A DNA stretch of 11,580 bases from Bacillota bacterium. GTDB taxonomy: Bacteria; Bacillota; Clostridia; Peptostreptococcales; Anaerovoracaceae. The stretch lies in the NCBI GenBank assembly GCA_029219125.1, contig JAQXSU010000294.1, forward strand, positions 1-11,580, written 5' to 3'. Both the position numbers and the translations under genes were made by a program. Shown piece after piece: positions 6,405-11,580 of the stretch (positions are counted from its first letter, which is position 1; each line of letters begins with the position of its first letter). The notes beneath the pieces were generated by a model. It was not told where the DNA came from. It saw only the letters and a program-made list of their open reading frames with translations, and made no database searches.

Positions 6405-7331
6405 ATGAGTAAAAAAATGAAGAGTAACATTCTTCTGCTGCTGACCGCTTTCATCTGGGGTTCTGCTTTCGTCGCACAGAAGAGCGGAATGGACTACATT
6501 GAGCCATTCACCTACAACGGCATCCGTACATTTATCGGAGGCATGGTTCTGATTCCTGTGATCATCTTCTTTACGAAGAAAAACAACAGACAGAACGGCA
6601 CGGAAGAGAAGGTATTTGATTTCGAAAAGGATAAAATCGCAATCATCGGCGGCATATGCTGTGGTCTCGCACTGTTTGTTGCTTCCAGCCTGCAGCAGTT
6701 CGGTGTCAGCTATACCACAGCCGGAAAGGCCGGATTTATTACAACTTTGTATGTGGTATTCGTACCGATTCTCAGCCTGCTGCTCCGAAAAAAAGTCAGA
6801 CCGATTATGTGGGTCTGTGTGGCACTGGGTGCAGTGGGACTGTATCTGCTCTGCATGACAGACGCTTCCTTCAGCCTGCAGTTCGGCGATATGCTGGTAC
6901 TGCTCTGTGCTGTTGCTTTCGCCGTACATATCCTGGTCATCGACCATTTTTCACCGAAGGCGGACGGCGTGAAGATTTCCTGCGTGCAGTTCCTGGTTTC
7001 CGGCGTGCTGGGAATCATCTGCATGTTCCTTTTCGAAACACCGGATCTGGGAAATATTTTAGCCTGCTGGCTGCCGATTCTCTATGCCGGCGTGCTGTCC
7101 TGCGGTGTTGCTTACACCCTGCAGGTTGTGGCACAGGCAGATGCAGATCCGACGGCAGCATCCCTGATTCTCTGTCTGGAATCCGTATTTGCGGTAATTT
7201 CCGGTGCCATCCTGCTGCATGAAAGCATGTCTCCGAGAGAACTGATGGGCTGTGCGGTAATCTTCGCAGCAGTGATTATTTCCAACCTGCCGGAGAAAAA
7301 GGCATCCACGGATCTTACAAACGGACAGTAA
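6405..7331 (+). CDS. EamA/DMT-family transporter (RhaT-like permease)
   Basis: 308 residues with about ten hydrophobic segments in two EamA repeats (roughly residues 8-140 and 150-295). Seen: TAFIWGSAFVAQK at the N-terminus, typical for the first DMT helix, KAGFITTLYVVFVPI in the first repeat, and the paired LESVFAVISGAILLHE plus a final helix ending in a hydrophilic tail. Family knowledge: drug/metabolite transporters export amino acids, metabolites or drugs, or take up metabolites; the substrate cannot be told from sequence. The ATG at 6405 (MSKKMK) has AAGGAAG just upstream and fits the promoter; an ATG at 6345 would lie before the transcription start. Divergent from cobT; followed after 45 bases by the HD gene, probably in one operon. 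Confidence 0.88.
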   Translation: MSKKMKSNILLLLTAFIWGSAFVAQKSGMDYIEPFTYNGIRTFIGGMVLIPVIIFFTKKNNRQNGTEEKVFDFEKDKIAIIGGICCGLALFVASSLQQFGVSYTTAGKAGFITTLYVVFVPILSLLLRKKVRPIMWVCVALGAVGLYLLCMTDASFSLQFGDMLVLLCAVAFAVHILVIDHFSPKADGVKISCVQFLVSGVLGIICMFLFETPDLGNILACWLPILYAGVLSCGVAYTLQVVAQADADPTAASLILCLESVFAVISGAILLHESMSPRELMGCAVIFAAVIISNLPEKKASTDLTNGQ

Positions 7332-7376
7332 CAGACAATACAAGAAACTGACATAAAGAAGAAAAGAGGCAGAAAC

Positions 7377-7934
7377 ATGATTACAAGAGAAGAAGCACTG
7401 GAACTTCTGAAAAAGTACAACAAGGATGAATTTCATATTCACCACGGTCTGATGGTGGAGGGTACCATGCGGTACTTCGCCGAGAAACTGGGATACGGCG
7501 ACGAAGCGGATTACTGGGCGATGGTTGGCCTGCTCCACGACATCGATTTCGAGATGTGGCCGGAAGAACACTGTAAGAAGGCGCCGGAGCTGTTGCGGGA
7601 AGGCGGCATTGAAGAGGATATGATCCATGCCATCGTTTCCCACGGATATGGACTCTGTGTCGACGTGAAGCCGGAACGGGAAATGGAAAAGGTGCTGTTC
7701 GCCTGCGACGAACTGACCGGACTCATCGGTGCGGCAGCCCTTATGCGGCCGTCCAAGAGCGTGCAGGACATGGAACTGAAGTCTCTGAAAAAGAAGTTCA
7801 AGGATAAACGGTTTGCGGCCGGCTGCGACCGTGAAGTTATCATTCAGGGTGCGGAAATGCTGGGCTGGGAGCTGGATCAGCTGCTTTCCGAGACGCTGGA
7901 AGCCATGAAGACCTGCGAAGACGCCCAGGCATAG
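7377..7934 (+). CDS. HD-domain hydrolase
   Basis: 185 residues. Seen: the metal ligands of the HD superfamily in order, His in FHIHHG (residues 20-23), the doublet His54-Asp55 in GLLHDIDFE, a His at 89 in SHGYG, and Asp111 in ACDELTGLIGAA. The C-terminal part is charged and helical. Family knowledge: HD proteins hydrolyse phosphoesters, often nucleotides; this small single-domain subfamily is widespread in Clostridia and usually has no assigned substrate. Start: ATG at 7377 with AGAGG eight bases upstream. It follows the EamA transporter closely and precedes a terminator, so the two probably form an operon. No membrane segment. Confidence 0.87.
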   Translation: MITREEALELLKKYNKDEFHIHHGLMVEGTMRYFAEKLGYGDEADYWAMVGLLHDIDFEMWPEEHCKKAPELLREGGIEEDMIHAIVSHGYGLCVDVKPEREMEKVLFACDELTGLIGAAALMRPSKSVQDMELKSLKKKFKDKRFAAGCDREVIIQGAEMLGWELDQLLSETLEAMKTCEDAQA

Positions 7935-7999
7935 ACGCAGAAGATAGCACTGCAGATTTTGCCGGATAGAGCAGAATCAAAGAATAAGCTGAAAAAGAG

Positions 8000-8053
8000 T
8001 GCAGAACAGGAATGAAACCCGGGAAGAATGCCGGAACTGGGCTGCATTTTTTT
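8000..8053 (+). terminator. Probable terminator of the EamA-HD operon
   Basis: TGCAG (8000-8004) pairs with CTGCA (8042-8046) and CAG with CTG just inside, around an inner CCGG/CCGG stem, followed by seven Ts (8047-8053). The interior loops make it imperfect. Confidence 0.55.
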
Positions 8054-8103
8054 CGTGGGTTTTCGCCGTCGGGCCTGTATCATTGAGTAAAGGAGGACTT
8101 GCC

Positions 8104-8895
8104 ATGAGAGATTCACTTCGCAAAATCTGTTGTCTCGCACCGTTTCTCGCGGCGGTGGTGCTGGTTGTCGCACTCTATTTCCTTCGTTATGATACAGTGG
8201 GGACAGAAGATGCTCTGGCGCGGGCTGCCAGCGAATATACGGAAACGGAACTGGAAGCCGTTCTACTGCAGGAGATCCCCGGTGAGGATGGGACCTGTGA
8301 CGGGAAAGGAGACCTGGTTCTGCTGTGCCAGAGCGCAGGCGCAGAAAACAGCGATGGCGAAAAAAACAACAGCAGCGACGGAATGTGGAACGGCATCGTC
8401 CTGTTTGAGCGGGGCATCAACGGCAGATATGTACCGGTGGAAAGCACCCTGTATGATTTTTCTGTGCCGGTCCATGATGTCAGCCTGAAGGACGGCTCCA
8501 TGGGATTCTTCGGGGGCGGAGACGGATCAGAGGCAGTGACGGTATTCTTTTCCTGCCGCTATCCGAAAAAGATGGAGTCCGTAGAGATTACCTGCTACGA
8601 CAGACATGCCTATCTGGAGGACGGCAGCATCGTGCCCTACACGGTGACCATAGAAACAGACGGTACACCATATATGGAGATCGTGCCGGTATCCTTTCAT
8701 CTTTATGACCGGCAATTCAGGCTCTGGGACCGGGATGGAAAGGAGCAGCCAGCACATTCCAATGGCGGAAACTCCAGAAGCCGGTCAAGTGGCAGCACCT
8801 CGGAAACCTGGGACAAGTACGGCCTGATTCTGCTTGCCGGTGCCGGATTCAGCTGGTGGCTGATGAAGAGGAAAAACAGCACCCCCACTGTCTGA
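8104..8895 (+). CDS. Unrecognised membrane-anchored protein with extracellular domain
   Basis: 263 residues; I do not recognise the family. Seen: a short basic N-terminus, a hydrophobic helix at about residues 8-27 (containing Cys9-Cys10) with no clear signal-peptidase site, a Glu/Asp-rich middle with a Gly/Asn/Ser-rich insert near residues 75-95, a second part rich in beta-type patterns and aromatic residues, a Ser/Arg/Gly linker (about 218-235) and a short C-terminal hydrophobic segment (about 239-254) followed by KRK. The likely topology is two anchors with the bulk outside the cell. The C-terminus resembles a sortase signal in layout but has no LPxTG. The ATG at 8104 has AAAGGAGG seven bases upstream; an in-frame GTG at 7999 lies inside the previous terminator and is rejected. 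It stands alone between two terminators. Confidence 0.75.
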   Translation: MRDSLRKICCLAPFLAAVVLVVALYFLRYDTVGTEDALARAASEYTETELEAVLLQEIPGEDGTCDGKGDLVLLCQSAGAENSDGEKNNSSDGMWNGIVLFERGINGRYVPVESTLYDFSVPVHDVSLKDGSMGFFGGGDGSEAVTVFFSCRYPKKMESVEITCYDRHAYLEDGSIVPYTVTIETDGTPYMEIVPVSFHLYDRQFRLWDRDGKEQPAHSNGGNSRSRSSGSTSETWDKYGLILLAGAGFSWWLMKRKNSTPTV

Positions 8896-8916
8896 GTCGA
8901 GGTGCTGAATTTTTTT
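8877..8916 (+). terminator. Terminator of the membrane-anchored protein gene
   Basis: CAGCACC (8877-8883) pairs with GGTGCTG (8901-8907) over a 17-base loop, followed by AAT and a run of Ts. The left arm lies in the last codons of the gene. Confidence 0.75.
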
Positions 8917-8930
8917 GTCCTTATTATATA

Positions 8931-8959
8931 TTGTTGCCAGGATTACTACCTGTTATAAT
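8931..8959 (+). promoter_or_regulatory. Strong promoter of the holin-like toxin mRNA
   Basis: TTGTTG (8931-8936), 17-base spacer, perfect TATAAT (8954-8959) with extended -10 TG at 8951-8952. Start expected near 8966, giving a leader of about 85 bases. Confidence 0.8.
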
Positions 8960-8984
8960 ATTTCTGCGGAAAGTACCCATGACA

Positions 8985-9045
8985 GGGTGGTAACCTCCCG
9001 GGTTTATGAACACCGGTTTGCCGGAATACATAGGAAGGGAGGTGG
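8985..9045 (+). promoter_or_regulatory. Toxin leader with anti-Shine-Dalgarno and alternative hairpin
   Basis: ACCTCCC (8993-8999) is an exact complement of GGGAGGT (9037-9043), the toxin Shine-Dalgarno, so the full leader can hide the ribosome site. The same CCTCCC can instead pair with GGGTGG (8985-8990) in a tight local hairpin. A small CCGG-TTTG-CCGG hairpin lies between the two partners. Such competing folds are typical of type I toxin mRNAs; here they are inferred from base complementarity only. Confidence 0.6.
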
Positions 9046-9050
9046 CGACG

Positions 9051-9167
9051 ATGACAGCTTATGAAATCATTTCGATTTTTATAGGGATATTGGCTATACT
9101 GATGTCCTTCGGCAGTTTAATTGTTGCGCTGCTTGCCTTTATCGATAAGAGAAACAAGCGAAAGTAA
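9051..9167 (+). CDS. Holin-like type I toxin peptide, 38 aa
   Basis: A short gene for a 38-residue peptide that begins MTAYEIISIF and ends in a basic tail DKRNKRK. It has one continuous hydrophobic helix (about residues 6-31) with a Gly/Ser break. The MTAYE start, the helix and the Lys/Arg tail match the 'putative holin-like toxin' family (PF16935 type), which includes small membrane peptides that depolarise or damage the cell's own membrane when overproduced. The ribosome site GGGAGGTGG (9037-9045) is very strong, as in that family. An in-frame ATG at 9006 would add 15 residues but has no ribosome site. Signals around it (own promoter, masked leader, antisense promoter, two terminators) mark a type I toxin-antitoxin locus. 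No phage genes are nearby, so a phage holin role is unlikely. Confidence 0.82.
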   Translation: MTAYEIISIFIGILAILMSFGSLIVALLAFIDKRNKRK

Positions 9168-9171
9168 AAAT

Positions 9172-9200
9172 GCCTATCCTGTCTGGTCCACAGGATAGGC
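9172..9200 (-). terminator. Terminator of the antitoxin RNA and probably of trxAB
   Basis: GCCTATCCTGT and ACAGGATAGGC form a perfect 11-base stem with a seven-base loop. The T-rich tail (ATTTTTAC) exists only in the leftward direction; rightward it is followed by GTCGTCC. It is also the first intrinsic terminator after trxB. Confidence 0.8.
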
Positions 9201-9235
9201 GTCGTCCATAAGGACAATCCATCGTCTAAGCTCGG

Positions 9236-9267
9236 AGCATCCACTTTGGAGTGGGTGCTTTCCTTTT
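9236..9267 (+). terminator. Terminator of the toxin mRNA
   Basis: AGCATCCACT pairs with AGTGGGTGCT (ten pairs, one G-U) around TTGG, followed by TTCCTTTT. The T-tract is on the rightward side only, fitting the toxin mRNA. Confidence 0.75.
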
Positions 9268-9275
9268 ACATATCT

Positions 9276-9304
9276 ATAATAGCATTCTACCAGAAACATT
9301 TCAA
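9276..9304 (-). promoter_or_regulatory. Antitoxin RNA promoter, embedded in the end of trxB
   Basis: Leftward TTGAAA (9304-9299), a 17-base spacer, TATTAT (9281-9276). The -35 hexamer is the Leu-Lys codon pair near the trxB end and the trxB stop lies in the spacer. Confidence 0.78.
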
Positions 9305-10258
9305 GTGATTTCTGGAAAATAAATGATGATCCAGATAGCTCTGGGCAAAATATGCAGCCACAGCGCCGTCAGCGGTCGCAGTGACGATCTGACGCAGGGG
9401 CTTGGTCCGAACGTCTCCCGCCGCAAAGACGCCTGGGACAGAAGTCCGGGTAGTTTCATCGGCAAGCACATAGCCGGCCGGATCCAGATCCACCTGACCG
9501 CGGACCAGTTCCGACGCTGGCTGCCTGCCGATACTGACGAAAAGGCCATCCACCGGGACGTCAGAAAAGACGCCGGAGGACAGATTTTGCAAAGTGACAT
9601 GGGTAAGCCTGCCGGAATCGCCGGCATGGAGGGCAGTGACGGTACTGTTCCATACATATTCCACGTTTGGCATTGCCTCCAGTGCATCCTGCATGATTTT
9701 TTCTGCACGAAGGGCGTCACGGCGGTGGACCAGAATCACCTTTTTCGCCAGGCGGGAAAGCTGCAGCGCATCTTCTACGGCGCTGTTGCCGCCGCCGACC
9801 ACCATGACCGTCTGATTCCGGTAGGCCATGCCGTCACAGGCAGCGCAGTAATGGACGCCCCGTCCGGTCAGCGCTTCTTCCCCAGCCAGGTTCAGCTTCC
9901 GCGGCATGGCGCCGGCAGCAAAAATCAGAGCACGGCCATAGAATCTGCCGCTGCTGGTCCCTGCAATTTTCAGCGGCCCAGCAAGGCTCAGGGCACGGAC
10001 TTCCGCAAGCTTTGTATTCGCGCCGAACTGTTCCGCCTGTTTCCGCATGGTTTCTCCCAGCAGAAAACCGTCTGTGCTTTCCAGAAATCCCGGATAGTTG
10101 TCCACCTGGGATGTGAGGGCCATCTGGCCGCCTGCCGAAAGCTGTTCCAATACCAGAACGGAAAGCCCTCCGCGGGCGCCGTAGATGGCTGCCGTGTATC
10201 CTGCCGGCCCGCCGCCGATTATCAGCAGGTCATATACCGGTGCATCTGTTTTCCCCAT
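9287..10258 (-). CDS. trxB: Thioredoxin-disulfide reductase
   Basis: 323 residues. Seen: FAD-binding GGGPAGYTAA (about 15-24), SGxQ-like AGGQM (42-46), the redox-active CAACDG (Cys138, Cys141), NADPH-binding GGGNSAVEDA (about 155-164), HRRDALRA which is the Arg pair typical of NADPH use, and the C-terminal FAAGDVRTKPLRQIVTA block that contacts flavin. Family knowledge: reduces thioredoxin with NADPH in the cytosol. The Ala in CAAC replaces the more usual Thr of CATC. The first ATG (10264) is only one base from AAAGG, so the ATG at 10258, seven bases away, is preferred. It follows trxA by 11 bases, with the ribosome site overlapping the trxA stop, so the pair is one operon. The last codons carry the antitoxin promoter. 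Confidence 0.95.
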   Translation of the reverse strand: MGKTDAPVYDLLIIGGGPAGYTAAIYGARGGLSVLVLEQLSAGGQMALTSQVDNYPGFLESTDGFLLGETMRKQAEQFGANTKLAEVRALSLAGPLKIAGTSSGRFYGRALIFAAGAMPRKLNLAGEEALTGRGVHYCAACDGMAYRNQTVMVVGGGNSAVEDALQLSRLAKKVILVHRRDALRAEKIMQDALEAMPNVEYVWNSTVTALHAGDSGRLTHVTLQNLSSGVFSDVPVDGLFVSIGRQPASELVRGQVDLDPAGYVLADETTRTSVPGVFAAGDVRTKPLRQIVTATADGAVAAYFAQSYLDHHLFSRNHLKCFW

Positions 10259-10269
10259 GGCCATACCTT

Positions 10270-10596
10270 TTATACAAACTGCCTGATGAAGTCTTCGATC
10301 TGGGCGATGGAACCGGGTGCCGTAATGGAGCCCTGGACCTGTCCGCCCTGAAACAGAAGCAGGGTCGGAATGACGGTCATGCCATACTGACGGGCAAGGT
10401 CTCGTTCTTCATCCACATTGATCTGGCCGAAGAGCAGCTTGTCCGATTTTTCCTCTGCCATCTGTTGAAAAAGCGGGGCAATCCGGCGGCAGTGGCTGCA
10501 CCACGGGGCCCAGAACTCGATGAGGGCGGTCTGCTTTTCTTCCATTACTTTCTTCTCAAAATCCGCTCTGCGCATTTGTAAGTTGTTCTCAGCCAT
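10270..10596 (-). CDS. trxA: Thioredoxin with atypical WCSHC active site
   Basis: 108 residues, exactly the usual thioredoxin length when started at MAENN (10596), which has AGGAGG five bases upstream; the adjacent ATG at 10599 is only two bases away. Seen: EFWAPWCSHC with redox Cys33 and Cys36, the central Asp62 of NVDEE, and cis-Pro77 in TVIPT, then LLLFQGG. The two residues between the cysteines are Ser-His instead of the canonical Gly-Pro, which should raise the redox potential towards protein-disulfide-isomerase-like values (inference from known CGHC behaviour). Its neighbour trxB implies that it is reduced by the NADPH route. A 15-base palindrome lies directly before its ribosome site. 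Confidence 0.94.
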   Translation of the reverse strand: MAENNLQMRRADFEKKVMEEKQTALIEFWAPWCSHCRRIAPLFQQMAEEKSDKLLFGQINVDEERDLARQYGMTVIPTLLLFQGGQVQGSITAPGSIAQIEDFIRQFV

Positions 10597-10610
10597 CATA
10601 TCCTCCTTTT

Positions 10611-10625
10611 CCGGCACTGTGCCGG
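10611..10625. promoter_or_regulatory. Perfect 15-base palindrome in the trxA leader
   Basis: CCGGCAC-T-GTGCCGG lies immediately upstream of the trxA ribosome site (AAAAGGAGG, 10609-10601). As DNA it could be an operator just after the transcription start; as RNA it could form a hairpin beside the ribosome site. Confidence 0.5.
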
Positions 10626-10649
10626 ATGCAAACAATGTCTTATAGTTGT

Positions 10650-10678
10650 AGAATACCCGTTATTTCCTGCGGTATTCA
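10650..10678 (-). promoter_or_regulatory. Candidate trxA promoter with overlapping inverted repeat
   Basis: Leftward TGAATA (10678-10673), 17 bases, TATTCT (10655-10650); the -35 is poor. A perfect 7-base inverted repeat GAATACC/GGTATTC (10651-10657 and 10671-10677, 13-base gap) overlaps both hexamers, a layout that fits a regulator site. Another -10-like TATAAG lies at 10644-10639. Confidence 0.35.
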
Positions 10679-10708
10679 CCGACTGCTGCTGTTTTATTAC
10701 TGAAATTT

Positions 10709-10736
10709 TACCCCGGCGTTTTACAACGTCGGGGTA
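10709..10736 (-). terminator. Terminator hairpin after the pyruvate:ferredoxin oxidoreductase gene
   Basis: TACCCCGGCGTT pairs with AACGTCGGGGTA around TTAC (12 pairs with one G-U as rightward RNA, one mismatch leftward). It lies 26 bases after the stop. The T-tract is weak leftward (AAAATTT) and somewhat better rightward (ATTTTCG), so direction is not certain. Confidence 0.55.
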
Positions 10737-10754
10737 TTTTCGTGGTATTTTCGT
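10733..10754. repeat. 11-base tandem duplication
   Basis: GGTATTTTCGT occurs twice in direct succession between the oxidoreductase stop and its terminator; its first copy overlaps the right arm of the terminator hairpin. Probably a slippage duplication. Confidence 0.8.
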
Positions 10755-10761
10755 GGAATAA

Positions 10762-11580
10762 CTATTCCATTTCTGCCAGCTTTCGGTAACCTTCGTACCG
10801 CTGACGGGCGTCTTCTTCGGTCATTTCATATAGCTTTTCGGCGATATCCGGGAACTCCTTGGCCAGGGAGGAATAGCGCACCTGTCCCATGATGAAATCG
10901 CGGAAGCTTGCGGTCGGTGCGTCGGAATCCAGGGTGAACGGATTGCGGCCGATCTTTTTCAGCTCCGGATTGTAGCGGTACAGATTCCAGTAGCCGGAAG
11001 CCACTGCATCCCGGGTATTCTCCTGGGATTTGCCCATGCCTTTTTTCAGGCCGTGGTTGATACATGGCGCGTAAGCGATGATCAGAGACGGACCGTCATA
11101 GGCTTCAGCTTCGGTGATGGCTTTCATCAGCTGCTGCTTGTCCGCACCCATGCCCACCTGGGCCACATACACATAGCCATAGGACATGGCCATCATGCCC
11201 AGATCCTTCTTTTTGATTCGTTTGCCGGAGGCAGAGAACTTGGCGATGGCAGCTGCCGGTGTGGCCTTGGAGGCCTGTCCGCCGGTGTTTGAGTAGACTT
11301 CCGTATCGAACACGAGAATATTGATGTTCTCTCCGGAGGCAAGCACGTGGTCCAGACCACCGTATCCGATGTCATAGGCCCAGCCGTCGCCGCCGATGGC
11401 CCAGATGGACTTCTTTACCAGGTAATCCTTCAAATCCACAATCCGCTGACAGAGGCTGATGATGACACTGTCGCTGGTGGTCATCTCTTCGATGGCAGCC
11501 AGCACCTTTTCGCTTTTTTTGCGTGACTCTTCGCCGTCATCCTTGTATTCCAGCCATTCCTTGAAGGCTTCCCGCAGGTT
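10762..11580 (-). CDS. nifJ: Pyruvate:ferredoxin (flavodoxin) oxidoreductase, C-terminal part
   Basis: The frame is open to the right edge of the window, so the protein is cut at its N-terminal side; 272 residues remain of about 1,170 usual for the single-chain enzyme. Seen: GGDGWAYDIGYGGLDHVLAS, the thiamine diphosphate-binding motif with its Mg-binding region, then NILVFDTEVYSNTGGQASK, AMSYGYVYVAQV and IIAYAPCINHGL with its conserved Cys, which are all domain VI signatures of the enzyme. Known role: oxidative decarboxylation of pyruvate to acetyl-CoA and CO2 with reduction of ferredoxin, central to energy metabolism in anaerobic Clostridia. An internal GTG at 11505 is not the start. It has its own terminator before trxA. 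Confidence 0.96.
   Translation of the reverse strand, partial: NLREAFKEWLEYKDDGEESRKKSEKVLAAIEEMTTSDSVIISLCQRIVDLKDYLVKKSIWAIGGDGWAYDIGYGGLDHVLASGENINILVFDTEVYSNTGGQASKATPAAAIAKFSASGKRIKKKDLGMMAMSYGYVYVAQVGMGADKQQLMKAITEAEAYDGPSLIIAYAPCINHGLKKGMGKSQENTRDAVASGYWNLYRYNPELKKIGRNPFTLDSDAPTASFRDFIMGQVRYSSLAKEFPDIAEKLYEMTEEDARQRYEGYRKLAEME

Larger units (their letters stand above)
9166..9269 (-). ncRNA. Predicted antisense RNA antitoxin, about 104 nt
   Basis: A leftward promoter at 9276-9304 should start transcription near 9269. The RNA would run through the complement of the toxin mRNA's terminator (hairpin 9236-9259), a small GTCC/GGAC hairpin (9204-9215), and end at a perfect 11-base stem (9172-9200) followed leftward by ATTTTTA. 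It overlaps the toxin 3' UTR and the stop codon but not the ribosome site, like the 3'-overlapping RatA and SR4 antitoxins of Bacillus subtilis. Length and ends are inferred from promoter and terminator positions, not shown. Confidence 0.72.

Noticed and set aside
7999..8103. Upstream GTG start (7999) for the membrane-anchored protein
   Set aside because: It lies in a terminator-like hairpin with no ribosome site and would put a non-hydrophobic extension before the anchor; ATG 8104 has AAAGGAGG.
9006..9050. In-frame upstream ATG that would extend the toxin by 15 residues
   Set aside because: No Shine-Dalgarno precedes it, while the ATG at 9051 has a very strong one and gives the family's MTAYE start.
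9051..9167. Phage holin
   Set aside because: No endolysin or other phage gene is nearby; the leader, antisense promoter and paired terminators fit a type I toxin better.
9059..9244. Leftward open frame of 61 codons opposite the toxin
   Set aside because: It is antisense to the toxin and covers the antitoxin RNA's hairpins; there is no ribosome site or recognisable protein.

Overview
The window (about 11.6 kb) reads like the chromosome of a low-G+C-lineage, moderately GC-rich anaerobic Clostridium-type Firmicute, probably Lachnospiraceae-like. Supporting signs are pyruvate:ferredoxin oxidoreductase, a trxA-trxB pair, strong AGGAGG ribosome binding sites, sigma-A type promoters, and a copper ATPase carrying a C-terminal metal-binding domain. 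The genus cannot be fixed from this sequence. I see no phage, transposase or CRISPR genes.

Layout. 1-1035 (+): 3' part of a copper-exporting P-type ATPase whose last 68 codons form a CopZ-like domain with its own perfect ribosome binding site. 1036-1364: AT-rich gap with a copA terminator, two copies of a four-box palindromic array, and a terminator for the leftward genes. 1365-6236 (-): leftward cluster cobT, cobU, cobS, a short second cobU-like gene, a cobC-like phosphatase gene and an M20 peptidase gene. The first five cover the late nucleotide-loop steps of cobalamin assembly or salvage; the M20 gene is translationally linked to them but has no known role there. 6405-7934 (+): a divergent EamA-type transporter and an HD-domain hydrolase. 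8104-8895 (+): an unrecognised membrane-anchored protein. 8931-9269: a compact locus for a 38-residue holin-like membrane toxin with an antisense RNA, which has the full architecture of a type I toxin-antitoxin system. 9287-10596 (-): trxA and trxB. 10762-11580 (-): C-terminal part of pyruvate:ferredoxin oxidoreductase.

The most rewarding part is the type I toxin-antitoxin locus. The toxin has an extended -10 promoter, a leader whose ACCTCCC exactly complements its GGGAGGT Shine-Dalgarno, and a terminator. On the opposite strand a near-consensus promoter, embedded in the last codons of trxB, should drive an RNA of about 104 nt that pairs with the toxin 3' UTR and ends at its own oriented terminator. 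That terminator is also the first one available to trxAB readthrough, so trxAB transcripts may carry antitoxin sequence. Two further unusual items are the in-frame internal start that could release a free copper chaperone from copA, and the paired GTTTTC/GAAAAC box arrays downstream of copA.
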